From NCBI GenBank assembly GCA_003117195.1, contig BDSI01000179.1, positions 62,001-126,000 on the forward strand: a DNA stretch of 64,000 bases, given 5' to 3'. Below the pieces are notes generated by a model that ran no database searches, was not told where the DNA came from, and saw only the letters and a program-made list of their open reading frames with translations. The DNA is from Eudorina sp. 2006-703-Eu-15 (lineage: Eukaryota; Chlorophyta; Chlorophyceae; Chlamydomonadales; Volvocaceae). The position numbers and the translations under genes were made by a program. Below are positions 16,801 to 27,802 of this stretch, in pieces (position 1 is the first letter of the stretch; each line of letters opens with the position of its first letter).

Positions 16801-19800
16801 GCGGCGTCTGACCGAACTGCGTGTGTGCATGAAAGAAGGTGCGCACCGTCGATGGTAGTCGATTACACAGGCATGATCGATGAAGGGCGGGCACACATAT
16901 ACACGCATTAACATCGATATACATGATGTCATCATGCATGTTGTGCCGACACATACACAATAGAGTGCATTAGATACGAGCGAATCGGCTGATGATATGG
17001 GGCGGTTACATACATACATCAGCACCCCGCAGCAGCGAGGTGGGAGGAGGGGCGCCCACGCGGTCACTAGCGCGCGGCGGCAGCACGATGGCGACACACA
17101 GGTCCGTATCTAACGCTGCAGTATATACACACCAGGCCCTGGACAGCCCTGTCAACGCCCTGCTCAAATTCGCCATATGGCCGTGGCTTGTATGTAGTGA
17201 CCTAAATATTCGTCCCCGTCGACCTCACCCCTTACACATACACGATGAGGCATCTGCACCCACGTCGTTACCCACTGCCCCCGGTGTAAGTGGCCTTGAG
17301 CCACGGTTAAAGGGATAGCCCGAGATGTGCGCGTCAAGCGGGTCGGGCCAATGGGTCCAGCCACACACCAGGAGACGGTTTCGGGGGCCTGGTAACACGG
17401 ATAGGGGCCGCAGGCGGATACCTGCGTGAACAAAATACTGGTGACCAATGTCGACTCCCAACCCTTAAATCGGCGGTCCCCTTACCACACGCTTGGGCTT
17501 AGAGGTCCAGGAGTAAAGCTTTCTTTCTTTCTACCAATCCCCTCTATCCCCCACCTGCCAATCCCCAGCCCATGATTGTTCCGAAGCGCGCGCTGTGTGC
17601 AAGTAATTATCACGGTGAATCGACTCGCTTGCTTGCAAGTAAGGCTACGTAGCAGCAACGTTCATACCCGGTCGACGTGCCTGCGCGCACCGAGCGAAAC
17701 CGCGCACTGTCTTACCTTGTCCTGCTTGTCCTTGTCCGCCCCGACAGACAACATGTGCTTGACGACGTTTAACCTGCCCTGTTGAGCCGCTATCAGCAGC
17801 GGTGTCTGGCTGTAGTTCTGCGTGTGGGCACGCAAGCATGCATGTACATACACCGGTATATATGCAAGATGAGCTGGGCGGCCCAACAAATAAATGTGGC
17901 GGGCAGTAGCAGGGAGATCACGTCGGTCTGTAACGAAGACAAGAAGTCCGATTCGGTTATTTACCGTCAGTAGGTTACTGGATGGCGTGTATTACGCACG
18001 TGTATGCACTCTTGGGCAATTTGGTTTCGCTTTCGTGCTCGCTGCAGTACAGTACGGCAATGAACAATTTCGCAATGAACGAACATGCGTGGTTTTTAGC
18101 GTATTTGATCAATCTTGTTTTCGGTTGAACGACTCATGCATTAGCCTTTTTGTCCGTTTGGGCCGTAAAACCTAAACGAGGCTACGTAGGAACACGAAAA
18201 CACTTTGCTGGACATATAAAAACATCTAGATCTAGGTTCATGAATCCGTACACCGTGAATTGCCAGCAGTACTCTACTTGCTTGTCCAAGCCATCCAACC
18301 GTATACGTTCGTTGTCCAACCTCGACTCCTTGACTCCGATGACCTCTATATCTCTCTGCATTTTTGACCCTCGTAATGCCATTCGTTCCCCTCAGCTACG
18401 TACGCTACCATCTTCTCCATCTTCTGTCCTCCCTCGGCTCCCAAACCTAGATGAAAGCGAGGTTCTGTCGCGATGTGTGCATGTAGCATGTAGCAACCTT
18501 GTTGCACAGCCAAGCAACTATTAACATGTAGCCCCCGCCGCCATCGGCAACAAATATGTACTGACCTCAGTCGGCTTCTCTTTGTCTGCCCCCACAGAAA
18601 GGAGGTGCTTGACGATTTCCAAACGGCCACATTTAGCCGCCACGGTTAGCGGTGTCTCGCCGCTCTGTGTGCGCGCAAGCAAGCAAGCAAAATGGAAATC
18701 ATCAAAGGTGCGGGCGGCCAAAGGCACATCATCATCAAGCATCAAACGATAGAGGCACTGCCGCGCGAGACGATAACATAACATAGAAAGAAAGAAAGCT
18801 TTACTCCTGGACCTCTAAGCCCAAGCGTGTGTTACGGGGACCGCCGATTTAAGGGTTGGGAGTCGACATTGGTCACCAGTATTTTGTTCACGCAGGTATA
18901 TATACGTATCCGCCTGCGGTCCCTATCCGTGTTACCAGGCCCCCGAAACCGTCTCCTGGTATGTGGCCGGACCCATTGGCCCGACCCGCTTGACGCGCAC
19001 ATCTCGGCCTATCCCTTTAATCGTGGCTCAAGGCCACTTACACCGGGGCCGGACTCGGACCCGACTGAAGAGCCGGGCTGTCCAAGCGGGACTCCCCAAT
19101 TCTTGTCCATTTTGTCCCGACACGGATCGAACCGACCTTATGGTCACAGACTCGATGCCTTAGGGAATGGCCAAGTTCGGTGGATAACATAACATAACAA
19201 ACAAAGGAAGAGGACGTAGCCAGAGAGTTCGAACTCTCCGGCTACGTCCTCTTCCTTTGCTTGTTATGTTACCGGTATCGTCGCGCGTTATTGCTGCGCC
19301 GCCCGCTGGCTAGGAATTCCGAGCCGGCGGGCGGCGCAGCAAACAGGTAGAGGAGCGCACTCTGTACTGACGATGTCCTTGATTGCACGAAGCAACGGGG
19401 TCGCTCGGGTCTGCGGGCCCAGGCCGGGGTTAGGTTGCAAAGCCCAGCCAACTGAGCTTGTGTACGAGCACGGCCACATTTCCATACCATGACTAACTAC
19501 CCTCCTTAATTGACCTCTATATGTACCCGCTCTCATCGTTGACCCCTTATTACGTACCTTCGGCTGCATACATGCCATGTATGCCATGCCATCCTCGTTT
19601 GCCCCGCCCGCCACTTCCGCTTGCCCTCGCTCCCCGCCCTTCCTATCTACCTCGTTCCGAGTGAAGCTGCTTCACTCGTCCCCGAGTGAAGCTGCTTCAC
19701 TCGGAAGCTGTTATGTACGGTCTGGCAGCAACCCACGTACGCACCCTGCATGCTGTCAATCATACATGCATACAACGAACCCACCTGGTCCGCCTTGTCC

Positions 19801-22800
19801 TTGTCTGCCCCGACGGACAGCATCTGCTCGACAACTTTCAAACTGCCGTTCTTAGCCGCCATGTACAAAATCTGAAAGCGTGCGTGTGTGCATGTATGCA
19901 GGCAGACGGGTATATATATCAACCATTGCAGCCAATAACAGGTTTTAAACGAAGCATATATGCGGCATTGTCGCGCCGACGACATATAACGTTGCATGCA
20001 AGAGCCGCCGATGAAACGAAGACCGGGCGTGCGTCTGTCCCCGCAGCCAAGTACACTCGCTCACGACCGGTCAGCAGCGGTGGGATAGATGTCAATCAAA
20101 CGGCGGGACCGCCAACAATTTTACAACGTACGGGACGAGGCGTGCACTGGTGCGAGTGGCTGGGCAGTTAAGAATAGCTATAATTGCGATTACATCCCCA
20201 TTAGCTTACGCCCGCCGCCTTTGCCATTTCCTAATTCGAATCTCACGAGCCATCTTTTGTTTTGCCCTTGATTGCACCAGGTCACTCAGCCATCCCCCCG
20301 ACTATGCCCTCCTAAGATCTCTGATCTTTTCTCAAGTTATTCTGTACTATTGCTTGACACCCTTACCTATTTTTGCCTGCGCTCAAGGTAATCCCTTGCT
20401 TGTCATATCCCCGCCCTCCAATGCCGCCCTAAAAACAAACTACGCCCTCCACCTCCGAAACGCCATGCGTATGTATGGGTGTATATATATGCCATGTGCA
20501 TCAACTTGCATGTCTGGTAGCAACAGACAAACTCGCCACGGCGGCAAAACGAACCAACCTCGTCCGCCTTGTTTTTGTTCGCCTCGACGGACAGCAGCTG
20601 CTTGACAACGGCCCCATGACCTTTCTCTGCCGCCGTGTACAGCGGAGTCTTCTTGTTCTGCGTGCGAGCGTGCACGCATAGCACGGATTGAAATTTGCGC
20701 CGCCCATCGTACTTACAATCACCACACGAAGAATGCAAGATTATTGCGCCGACACCATGACAAAGCATGCAAGAGGCCGCGTCGGAGGGCCGCGTCGTTC
20801 GTGGAGGCAGGGAAACGTGCATGCATGTACGGTCGGCAGCGCCCGCAGTAGGCAGGGCGACAACAGGGGCGCAGTCATCACGGCGGCCAGCCAATAGGCG
20901 ACGAACACACGGGAGGGAGACGGAGTGAATTGATATGGAGTATTGCAGCGCGTTATAGCGGGCTATAACACCGCACTATAGCGGGCTATAGCGGGCTTCG
21001 TATAACACCGCGCGCTATAGCGGGCTATAACACCGCGCGCCTGTGTACAACAGTGGTTAGTTCACGTTGACTTCTCTAGCAATGAAGTATGAATAGCAGG
21101 GAAGTCAGGTTCTAGCGACGATTGGTGAAATGATTTCGGTTGTACGGTGGTACGCCACGGTACAGCACGGCAGAGCCATCGCAGCTTGTTCAGCGGCGGC
21201 TGGGTTGCGACTCGGTATCTGCCGTTGTTGCTAATTATAATAATTGCTGTTGCCCCTCTGCCGGGGCATAGTCCCGCCCGCCCGCCCGGGAGAGTACACC
21301 CTTCGGGTGGGCAGCGTGGGACGCTTGGTGGTTGCAACGGAGTGGTCATTACAGTGTCCACCGGCCATCTGCCGGTTCGGACATTGCAGCAACAACCGGC
21401 CACTGGTCCAGCGTCGAACAAAATGCTAACGGGTGTCCCTTGCAGGTCGTAGCAGTGTGGTTGTCGTTGCAGGGCGTGTTGTTTTCGAACAAATGTAACC
21501 AGAGGAGCTAGAACGCGCGGAACTAACCACTGTTGTACACAGGCGCGCGGTGTTATAGCCCCTCCCTCGTCTGCCGCGTGATTGGAGCTAATACGTCGAG
21601 GTAATATTGTTGTATCCAAGTTGGCGTATCAAGTTGCCCTTTGGCCCGCTTTTCACTCGACGCCATGCCGCCTTGGTCTTGCTTTCTTGAACTCTGTTTT
21701 CGCTAGCTTTCATTGTCCCTCACGTCACCACGTAGATGACATTCTCCTTTGCCCTGCAATAATACACCCTGGCCCAACCTGGTCACCGGTTGCTCCCATC
21801 AACCCCTTCTTTGCCTAGCGCTGAGAAGCGATGTACGTACGGTACTAATATTATGTCAAGCGATTTGCACAGCTAGCGTCAGCCTACATAGTATGGATAC
21901 CCCGCCGTCGGTACACCAAACGAACCTTGTCCGCTCTGTCCTTGTCCGCCCCCGCGGACAGCAACTGCTTGACAATTGCCAAATGGCCGTTCTCTGCCGC
22001 AAAGTGCAGCGGTGTCTCGCCCATCTGCGTTAATGCATGTAACGAAGGAGGAACATGCGTTCCATTCCATTCCATCAAGCAAGCAACCATCAAACAAATG
22101 GTGCGCCGATGTTATACACATCAACAATACTAGAAGCAAGAGGCGGCAGAGGGCCGAGCGATCAGCACGGCGAACATGCGGAAGAGCCCATTTATTCATT
22201 CGCGACAGGAAACGGCCAGCAGGTGGCAACGAGGCAGGTGGAGGCGGCAAGCAACGAGTCAGGGTGCAATCAGACTACATCTGATACTCGGACGGCCATT
22301 GAACCTAACATGTATGAGCCATGCAAAGCATGTCGGCGCGCGGGGCCACAGTAGTCTCTCCTTCGTTTGCGCCCATGGAGCTTGCTTCCTTGCAATATTG
22401 GCGTGCGTTTACATACTGTAGCTCGTGCACATGCATGGCGCGGAGACCCACCCATGGCGCGGAGACCCACCGACGACCCATGGCGCGGAAACCCACCCAT
22501 CCCGTAAGAAGCTGGAGAGGTTGCTTAAAGAGCGACGCGTGCGTGCCCACAGACGCTGCTAATAAAACCACTACTTTATTATCAGAGCCTTCTTTAGAGG
22601 GCATCAAAACCATCTTATAGCTAAGTTCCTTCATTTCCGCCTACGTAAGCCGGCAAATAATAAATAAAGCGAACGGACTGACCAGGTTTGCCTTGTCCTT
22701 GTCCGCCCCCACGGACAGCAAGTGCTTGACGACATCCAGGCGGCCGTTCTTAGCCGCCGCGTGCAGCGGTGTCCAGGCTATCTGCGTGCTTGGTAGAAAG

Positions 22801-25800
22801 TATGCACGCAGGTGCTTATCGCCAACGCATCACTCCATCAGGCGCCAAACGAATCAGGAATTTTTGGGCAAAAGAATTAAGAGGAGCCGGGCGGGATATC
22901 AAAGGCATTTGATAGGTGGAAAGACGCACACACCGACTACATTTACCCTGCATGGAGAGAAGCTTTTGAGGAGGGTCCGAGGCAAGCAAGCAAACACCGA
23001 CGGGCGATGTCGTACGTTCGAGACCTTACGTACTGCAGTAGTTAACAATTTTATTCGCTACAGATCTGATACCTAAACATATATTGGCACCAGGTAGGGC
23101 GGGCGCAGACGTACCTAAGTATACAACGAAATAAACTGATGAGGCGGTGCCTGACATGTCCATCCCGTACCTCCCTGCTGCCCATCCATCTGGCCCCTCC
23201 CGTGATTACCCATTTTGTTGAGCACTGGCCAAGCGTCGCGCATAGCAGTGGACCCGTTCCGATTCTATATTACACGATATCCACCCCACGAACTGACCAG
23301 GTTCGCCTTGTCCTTGTCCGCGCCCACGGACAGCAGGAGCTTGACAACCTCCAAATGGCCTCGCTTGGCCGCCACATACAGCGGCGTCTTGCCATCCTGC
23401 GTGCGTGCGAACGTGCGTGCTTATAAGCGGATGATGTCGTCCATTGCGCTCCACGCACCATAAAACTACACGTACGTACGAATAAGCAACATCGCGCCGA
23501 CAAGCGACTTGATTGCCGAGCGACGGACGGCCGGGCGGTGCAGAAATGAGCGAAATCGGTGAGCGGAGCACACTCGCTCAGGGTCGGCAGGGGGCGGGGC
23601 TGGCATGCATGGCTGGCAGTCACATCAAGCAACGAAAGGCACAACGGACGAGGCGGGAGTACATTCATTCATTCGTTCGTTCGGATGTTCGTGCACGTTC
23701 AGAAATGGACGCGTGGGGTCAATCTATCCTCCTACGTCGTGCGCGTTAATAATAGATAGTAGAAACTGCTTTGCGTGTATTAGTAGCACGAACTTGCTTG
23801 CGCGTACATCCGCCTCTTTGCGATTGATTCGACCATACATAAATGCATGGTCAGTATAAGATAGTGAAAGGGCAACGGCCACCTACGAAGGCCACACGAG
23901 TGAATCATGACCTGGCGACTGCAACCAGCAACGAAATCATGGGCACCTTACGTGCGTGCTGCCTGCAACAAGCACGCAACCGCCGAAAAAGCTGTGTATA
24001 ACGCTATATATATATATATATGTACATGGTTTGATAGGGAATAGTGACACAGCAAATCAATAGATATGCAACACCAGGTACTGACCCAGATGCCCTTGTC
24101 CTTGTCTGCCTCAACGGCCAGTAACTGCTTGACAATCTCCAAATGGCCATGCTTAGCCGCCACATACAGCGGTGTCCTGTCGCCCTGCGAACGTGCATGC
24201 ATACAAGCAGGTTCGGGTAAGTCCATGCCCTCCAAGGAGGGGGAGGAGTGTTACGTCGGTCTGGGAGAATCCCGAAAATGTCAACCTTGCTCCGGCGTTA
24301 CACTTGAGGACACCTACCAGCTGGAGGACGGCTACCAGCTTTTCCTACGATACGATTAAGGCATGATTCAACAGAATCGACCTCATCATCTCCGCCTCGC
24401 TCCCTGCCGGTTTGATGTTTATATTACCAGCAGCAAATACATACGCGCCACAAATTCCGAGTTGCAGTCACGCGCGGAACCGGCCACATAGCTGCATGGG
24501 GTGCCGGGTAGCGGTTCTGAAGACTCAGAATGAAGGGCGGGGGCACCAATGCATACGGGCCAACCAGCAGCAACGCGTTTCAGTACGGCACCCTCCCCTG
24601 GCCCTCCCCGCCTTCCCTTATAGGTACACTTTCCCAGGATTGCTCCGAAGTAGCGCTGTGCGCATGTACATAATTGATGTGATGTGTGTGGACTTGCACG
24701 GCTAGCTAGCTAATAACAGCTAGCTAGATACATTCCCCGCCGACGCCGGCACCTCGCTCATACTCACCCCGGCTGCCTTGTGTATGTCCGCACGCACGGA
24801 CAACAAGTACTTGACAACGCCCAAACGGCCGTTCTCTGCCGCGATGTACAGCAAGGTCTTGCCTGCCTGCAAAACCATGCATGAAGTAATGCATAAGGCA
24901 ACCCGCCCATCAAACTATCGACCGATCGATGCACGCACTAGGGAGCGGCGGGGGCGGATGGCCGCCGGTTGCGTGGCTGGCGGCGCATCAGCAGCCAGGG
25001 GGAGGAGCTCCCTCACACACGGTCGGCAGCAGCAGGGGACTGGGTCGGCCACGTGTCCGTCGACAAAAATACAGGGCTAGTTAGATGCATGTCCGCTGCC
25101 AACAAAATGCCAGTAGCTTTGCATTGTCAATCAGCAGCAGTGTGAACTAGCCCTAGCTATTTACATGCAGGCACTTCGGAACCCTGTGTAGTAGTCCTGG
25201 AGTGATCCGAGATCGGTAGCATGAGCTTGCAAGCGTCTTTGGTTAAGACGGGTCACAACACCTGCCGCTCAGCGGGGGGCAGGCTGCCCCTTCAAGCGAC
25301 TTCGCAGGAGTACAATTGTACATCAAAAAAAGCGAACGAAGGGGCCGCCTCTCCTTTTATTTCCACCTATTTCTCCCCAGTCAGCCCATGAACGCCGCCG
25401 AGCGCTGTGTGTTGTGATCTTACTTGCACTACTACAGCTATCTAGCGGCTGTAACAGGAATTCGAGCCCCTTAGCATCAAGTGCGCTTTTCAGCCTCGTG
25501 TCACAGTGGTGCGAATTGCCAGGAGGCTAAGGTCCCGGGGTCGAACCCCGAAAACAACGGACTGGCGCACACGAGGCACATTTGATACTCGCTCTTTCCC
25601 CACCTGAAGGTGGATAACCTCCGGGAAGGAGATACCTACCAGCCCTTACAAAATAATGCCCTCCATTCCGAGCTACGACAGTAATATAGATCGGCCTGGA
25701 GTCGCCCGAGGACGTTCGCTCCAAAGGGGGGAAGAGTGTAAGAGGAATTCGAGCCCCTTAGCATCAAGTGCGCTTTTCAGCCTCGTGTTACAGCGGCAAT

Positions 25801-27802
25801 CGACATACACACCGCCGACGCCGGCATCACGCACTGACATACCCTGTCGGCCTTGTTCAAATCCGCGTCATCGGACAGGAAACGCTTGACGACGTCCAAA
25901 CGCCCGCTCGCGGCCGCCACGTGCAGCGGCGTCCAGCCGTCCTTCGTGCATTGCGTGCATACTTGCATGTGTAAGCACGGCATGTGCGTACGTGCGTGTC
26001 GCATCTATCGATGTTGCACTAGCTACATCGACCATGTTCAAAACGAACGATGAGGTAGCTAAGCATGCATGATGTTGCGCCGACGTGATGATTTTGAAAG
26101 GTATGTGCATGTAGAACATGCAACCAGCCGATCGAACGACGGGATAGATACACGCCTGCTCAATGACCAAAAACCTGCGAACAACGACGTGCGTGTACGT
26201 GCACGGGCACAGACACGGATTACACGGATACATGCATCAGCGAGCGATTGGCTAGGCACGCAGCGCAAGCACGCGCAGTGTGCATGTACCGCTAACACGC
26301 ACAGTGCAATGATGGACGCCGCACGCACGGCCGGATTAGAGGCCGAATTATGGGCGGGAAGAGAGGCAGCGCTAAGGTTGATAACGAGCAATGAGGGAAC
26401 ATATATACTTGCTTCGAAGAAACGAAGAAAAGACGTTCCGCGGGGATTGGGATGTGTCCGGGTGTGCCCGGGTGGAGGGCAGCGGCGGGCAAGGAACGGC
26501 AGGAAAGGAGAAATGGGAGAGCGAGGGGCAACGCACGCACAGACCAGGTCCGCCTTGTTCGGGTTGGCCCCCATGGACAGCAACTCCTCGACAACGTCCA
26601 GGTGGCCGTTCTTGGCCGCCATGTACATCGGTGTCCTGTCGTCCTGCATGCGTGCGTCCATGCATGTAAGCAGGTGCCGCACACGGCCGCAGATTGCACT
26701 CCAACAAGCACCAATCGAACGGTAAGCCATTGCTGAGCCAATAACATCGAAAACATACAACAGATGCTAATGAACGGTGGTGCAGCAGCAAACAGCAGTT
26801 CGATTAATGAGGAGCGCTCCCACAGTCATCAGCAGCAGCGGCAGTGTGGCAACAGGCCCCTCTGCGCCCACTACTCCACCCCTTTTTTCTTAACGGAGCT
26901 CACGATGCACACCTATGCACACCGCCCTCGTTTGTCTCTATCTATCTTTTTACCGGCCGCGATTGAAAACCGGTTACTACAGCTGCGTGCGTTTACTTCC
27001 CGTCAACTACCAGCGCCGACACATATAACAAACCGACCTTGTCCCCTTTGTCCTTGTCCGCTCCCACGGAGAGCAAGTGCAAGAGAGCGTCAAGATGACC
27101 GCACTCTGCCGCCATGTGCAGCGGTGTCTTGCCGTCCTACATGTATATATGCACGCATGTAAGCAGGCATGCGTGTGACACCACTTGGCGCCCTAGGATG
27201 CAACAAAGTGCTGCCCCTAAACGAGCGATTATGTTTACAATTAATTCTGCACGACTTAAGCATCCTCTGTACCTTATAGTACCACTGATGAAGCGGTAGG
27301 TGGCGGGTGGTGTATAGGCCATCAGCGGACAGACATAGCGAGCCTCACCACCCCTACCCCCTTGTTAACACGTTCACGCCACGCACAGTCCATGACTGGG
27401 CGTACCTCACACGCACTCTATCCCGTTATCACAACGAACGTCCTTGATTGGCCCTTTGTTTACCTCTCTAGTATCCAATTACCTTCGTCTGCCGGCGGGC
27501 AAACATGGCGTTTATTTCCCTCGCTCAGTCCCGCCATCCGCCCCTGGCCCTCCCTCTCTGTTCATTCCAACCCAGCCCATGCAGCTAGGAACCGCTGTTG
27601 TTAATTGTGTATTAATTTTCAAGCACGGCTTGCGCAACTCACTTGCATACATACCCTGCCGGCACCACGCACACACGCTGCATACGCAATTACTGACCTC
27701 GGTCGCCTTGTCCGGGTCCACCCCCTCCTCAGACGTCAGTATCTGCTTGACAGTGTCCGAATCGCCGTTTCGAGCGGCGATGTGAAGAGGTGTCGCGCCC
27801 TC
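13755..27802 (-). CDS. ankyrin-repeat locus 2 (18 repeat exons plus terminal exon)
   Basis: Minus-strand exons, 3' to 5': 13755-13814 (stop), 14147-14245, 14870-14992, 15298-15396, 16069-16167, 16718-16816, 17716-17817, 18566-18664, 19785-19871, 20559-20657, 21926-22024, 22683-22781, 23298-23396, 24086-24184, 24768-24866, 25843-25941, 26545-26643, 27038-27136 and 27698-27802. All are phase 0 at both ends with AG acceptors and GT donors, and no exon has a frameshift or stop. The first seven from the 3' end match locus 1 in order. The start is not found: no ATG exon or HET-like exon was recognised upstream on this strand. Introns hold SINEs, a TRIM element and an inverted-repeat element, with little else recognisable. 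One long gene is the simplest reading, because no second terminal exon occurs inside the span. Confidence 0.72.
14045..14098. repeat. TATA-spaced CCCTA repeats
   Basis: Several CCCTATATAAAA-like units in an intron, similar to the larger hairpin at 62431-62565. Confidence 0.6.
14147..14245 (-). CDS. locus 2 ankyrin exon 18 (partner of locus 1 exon g)
   Basis: [18 protein letters not shown] then [15 protein letters not shown]; donor GTCAGT, acceptor TTGCACGCAG. Confidence 0.78.
14870..14992 (-). CDS. locus 2 ankyrin exon 17 (41 codons)
   Basis: [18 protein letters not shown] then [18 protein letters not shown]. It carries the same 8-codon, Pro/Gly-rich insertion between helices as locus 1 exon f, so the insertion predates the duplication of the loci. 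Donor GTCAGT. Confidence 0.77.
15298..15396 (-). CDS. locus 2 ankyrin exon 16
   Basis: [18 protein letters not shown], turn GADMDKADQ; donor GTCGGA. Confidence 0.75.
15754..15789 (-). pseudogene. ankyrin exon fragment in intron
   Basis: About 36 bp repeating the acceptor and first codons (ACGCAG|GAGGGCAAGACG) of exon 15298-15396, with no continuation. A relic of partial exon duplication. Confidence 0.55.
16069..16167 (-). CDS. locus 2 ankyrin exon 15
   Basis: [18 protein letters not shown] then [15 protein letters not shown]; donor GTTGGT. Closely resembles locus 3 exon 34770-34868. Confidence 0.75.
16258..16350 (+). repeat. short dispersed repeat with (ATT)n end, copy 2
   Basis: Same core as 9727-9822 ending in a longer TATTATT tract. 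Confidence 0.55.
16718..16816 (-). CDS. locus 2 ankyrin exon 14
   Basis: [18 protein letters not shown] then [14 protein letters not shown]; donor GTCAGT. Partner of locus 1 exon c. Confidence 0.75.
17278..17532 (+). mobile_element. SINE-like family 1, copy A (5' truncated)
   Basis: About 255 bp nearly identical to the 3' part of copy B, in opposite orientation, ending in (CTTT)n. Lacks the tRNA-like head. Target duplication not clear. Confidence 0.7.
17716..17817 (-). CDS. locus 2 ankyrin exon 13
   Basis: 34 codons, [18 protein letters not shown] with turn GADKDKQDK; donor GTAAGA. Confidence 0.72.
18566..18664 (-). CDS. locus 2 ankyrin exon 12
   Basis: [18 protein letters not shown] then [15 protein letters not shown]; donor GTCAGT, acceptor CACACAG. 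Partner of locus 1 exon a. Confidence 0.75.
18786..19182 (-). mobile_element. SINE-like family 1, copy B (full length)
   Basis: 397 bp on the minus strand. The head has a B-box-like GGTTCGATCC and the 3' end is (CTTT)n. It is flanked by perfect 14-bp direct repeats GATAACATAACATA (18772-18785 and 19183-19196), as left by LINE-driven retroposition. No coding capacity. Confidence 0.8.
19191..19270. repeat. 80-bp near-perfect hairpin
   Basis: Arms 19191-19221 and 19240-19270 (31 bp, one mismatch) around a spacer that is itself palindromic (AGAGTTCGAACTCT). It overlaps the right target duplication of SINE copy B. Confidence 0.85.
19785..19871 (-). CDS. locus 2 ankyrin exon 11 (short, 29 codons)
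   Basis: Starts [16 protein letters not shown] and lacks the usual first four residues (xGxT); the acceptor is TTTCAG rather than ACGCAG. Donor GTGGGT. Frame and phase are kept. A start eroded into the intron is the likely cause. Confidence 0.62.
20559..20657 (-). CDS. locus 2 ankyrin exon 10
   Basis: [18 protein letters not shown] then [15 protein letters not shown]; donor GTTGGT. Confidence 0.73.
20943..21021. repeat. tandem partial copies of the inverted-repeat element end
   Basis: Four irregular copies of AGCGGGCTATAACACCGCG-like sequence abutting the left terminus of the next element. Confidence 0.6.
21022..21561. mobile_element. non-autonomous element with 42-bp terminal inverted repeats
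   Basis: 540 bp. Termini 21022-21063 and 21520-21561 are perfect inverse copies; they include CCTGTGTACAACAGTGGTTAG. I see no clear target duplication. The interior is homologous in inverted orientation to about 31130-31940. A minus-strand open frame spans it but shows no known domain. Confidence 0.7.
21926..22024 (-). CDS. locus 2 ankyrin exon 9
   Basis: [18 protein letters not shown] then [15 protein letters not shown]; donor GTTCGT. The initial Met is the first codon after the acceptor and need not be a start. Confidence 0.75.
22433..22501. repeat. short tandem repeat, unit CATGGCGCGGAGACCCAC
   Basis: Three imperfect copies of an 18-bp unit in an intron. Confidence 0.7.
22683..22781 (-). 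CDS. locus 2 ankyrin exon 8
   Basis: [18 protein letters not shown] then [15 protein letters not shown]; donor GTCAGT. Confidence 0.75.
23298..23396 (-). CDS. locus 2 ankyrin exon 7
   Basis: [18 protein letters not shown] then [15 protein letters not shown]; close to consensus. Donor GTCAGT. Confidence 0.77.
24086..24184 (-). CDS. locus 2 ankyrin exon 6
   Basis: [18 protein letters not shown] then [15 protein letters not shown]; donor GTCAGT. Confidence 0.75.
24768..24866 (-). CDS. locus 2 ankyrin exon 5
   Basis: [18 protein letters not shown] then [18 protein letters not shown] reads TLL. Donor GTGAGT, acceptor TTTGCAG. Confidence 0.72.
25445..25449. repeat. target-site duplication GCGGC, left copy
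   Basis: Identical to 25793-25797 on the other side of the TRIM element. Confidence 0.85.
25450..25792 (+). mobile_element. TRIM-type miniature LTR retrotransposon
   Basis: 343 bp with two 56-bp terminal direct repeats (25450-25505 and 25737-25792; start TGTAA, end CA, three differences by eye), a primer-binding site GTGGTGCGAATTG at 25506-25518 and a polypurine tract AAAGGGGGGAAGAG at 25723-25736. It is bounded by 5-bp GCGGC duplications. No coding capacity. The 13-nt primer site equals that of the gypsy element at 4688, and both LTRs start with TGTAA, so trans-mobilisation by that family is plausible. It lies in a locus 2 intron 44 bp from a splice donor. Confidence 0.88.
25843..25941 (-). 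CDS. locus 2 ankyrin exon 4
   Basis: [18 protein letters not shown] then [15 protein letters not shown]; donor GTATGT, acceptor ACGAAG (not CAG). Confidence 0.73.
26545..26643 (-). CDS. locus 2 ankyrin exon 3
   Basis: [18 protein letters not shown] then [15 protein letters not shown]; donor GTCTGT. Confidence 0.75.
27038..27136 (-). CDS. locus 2 ankyrin exon 2
   Basis: [18 protein letters not shown] then [15 protein letters not shown]; donor GTCGGT, acceptor ATGTAG. Confidence 0.75.
27698..27802 (-). CDS. locus 2 ankyrin exon 1 (most 5' recognised)
   Basis: 35 codons, [18 protein letters not shown] then [17 protein letters not shown], two codons longer in the turn. Donor GTCAGT, acceptor CACACAG. 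Further 5' exons are expected but not seen. Confidence 0.7.

Noticed and set aside
21062..21619. 185-codon minus-strand frame across the inverted-repeat element
   Set aside because: It runs through the terminal repeat into flanking DNA and has no recognisable domain; the diverged copy is full of stops in that frame.
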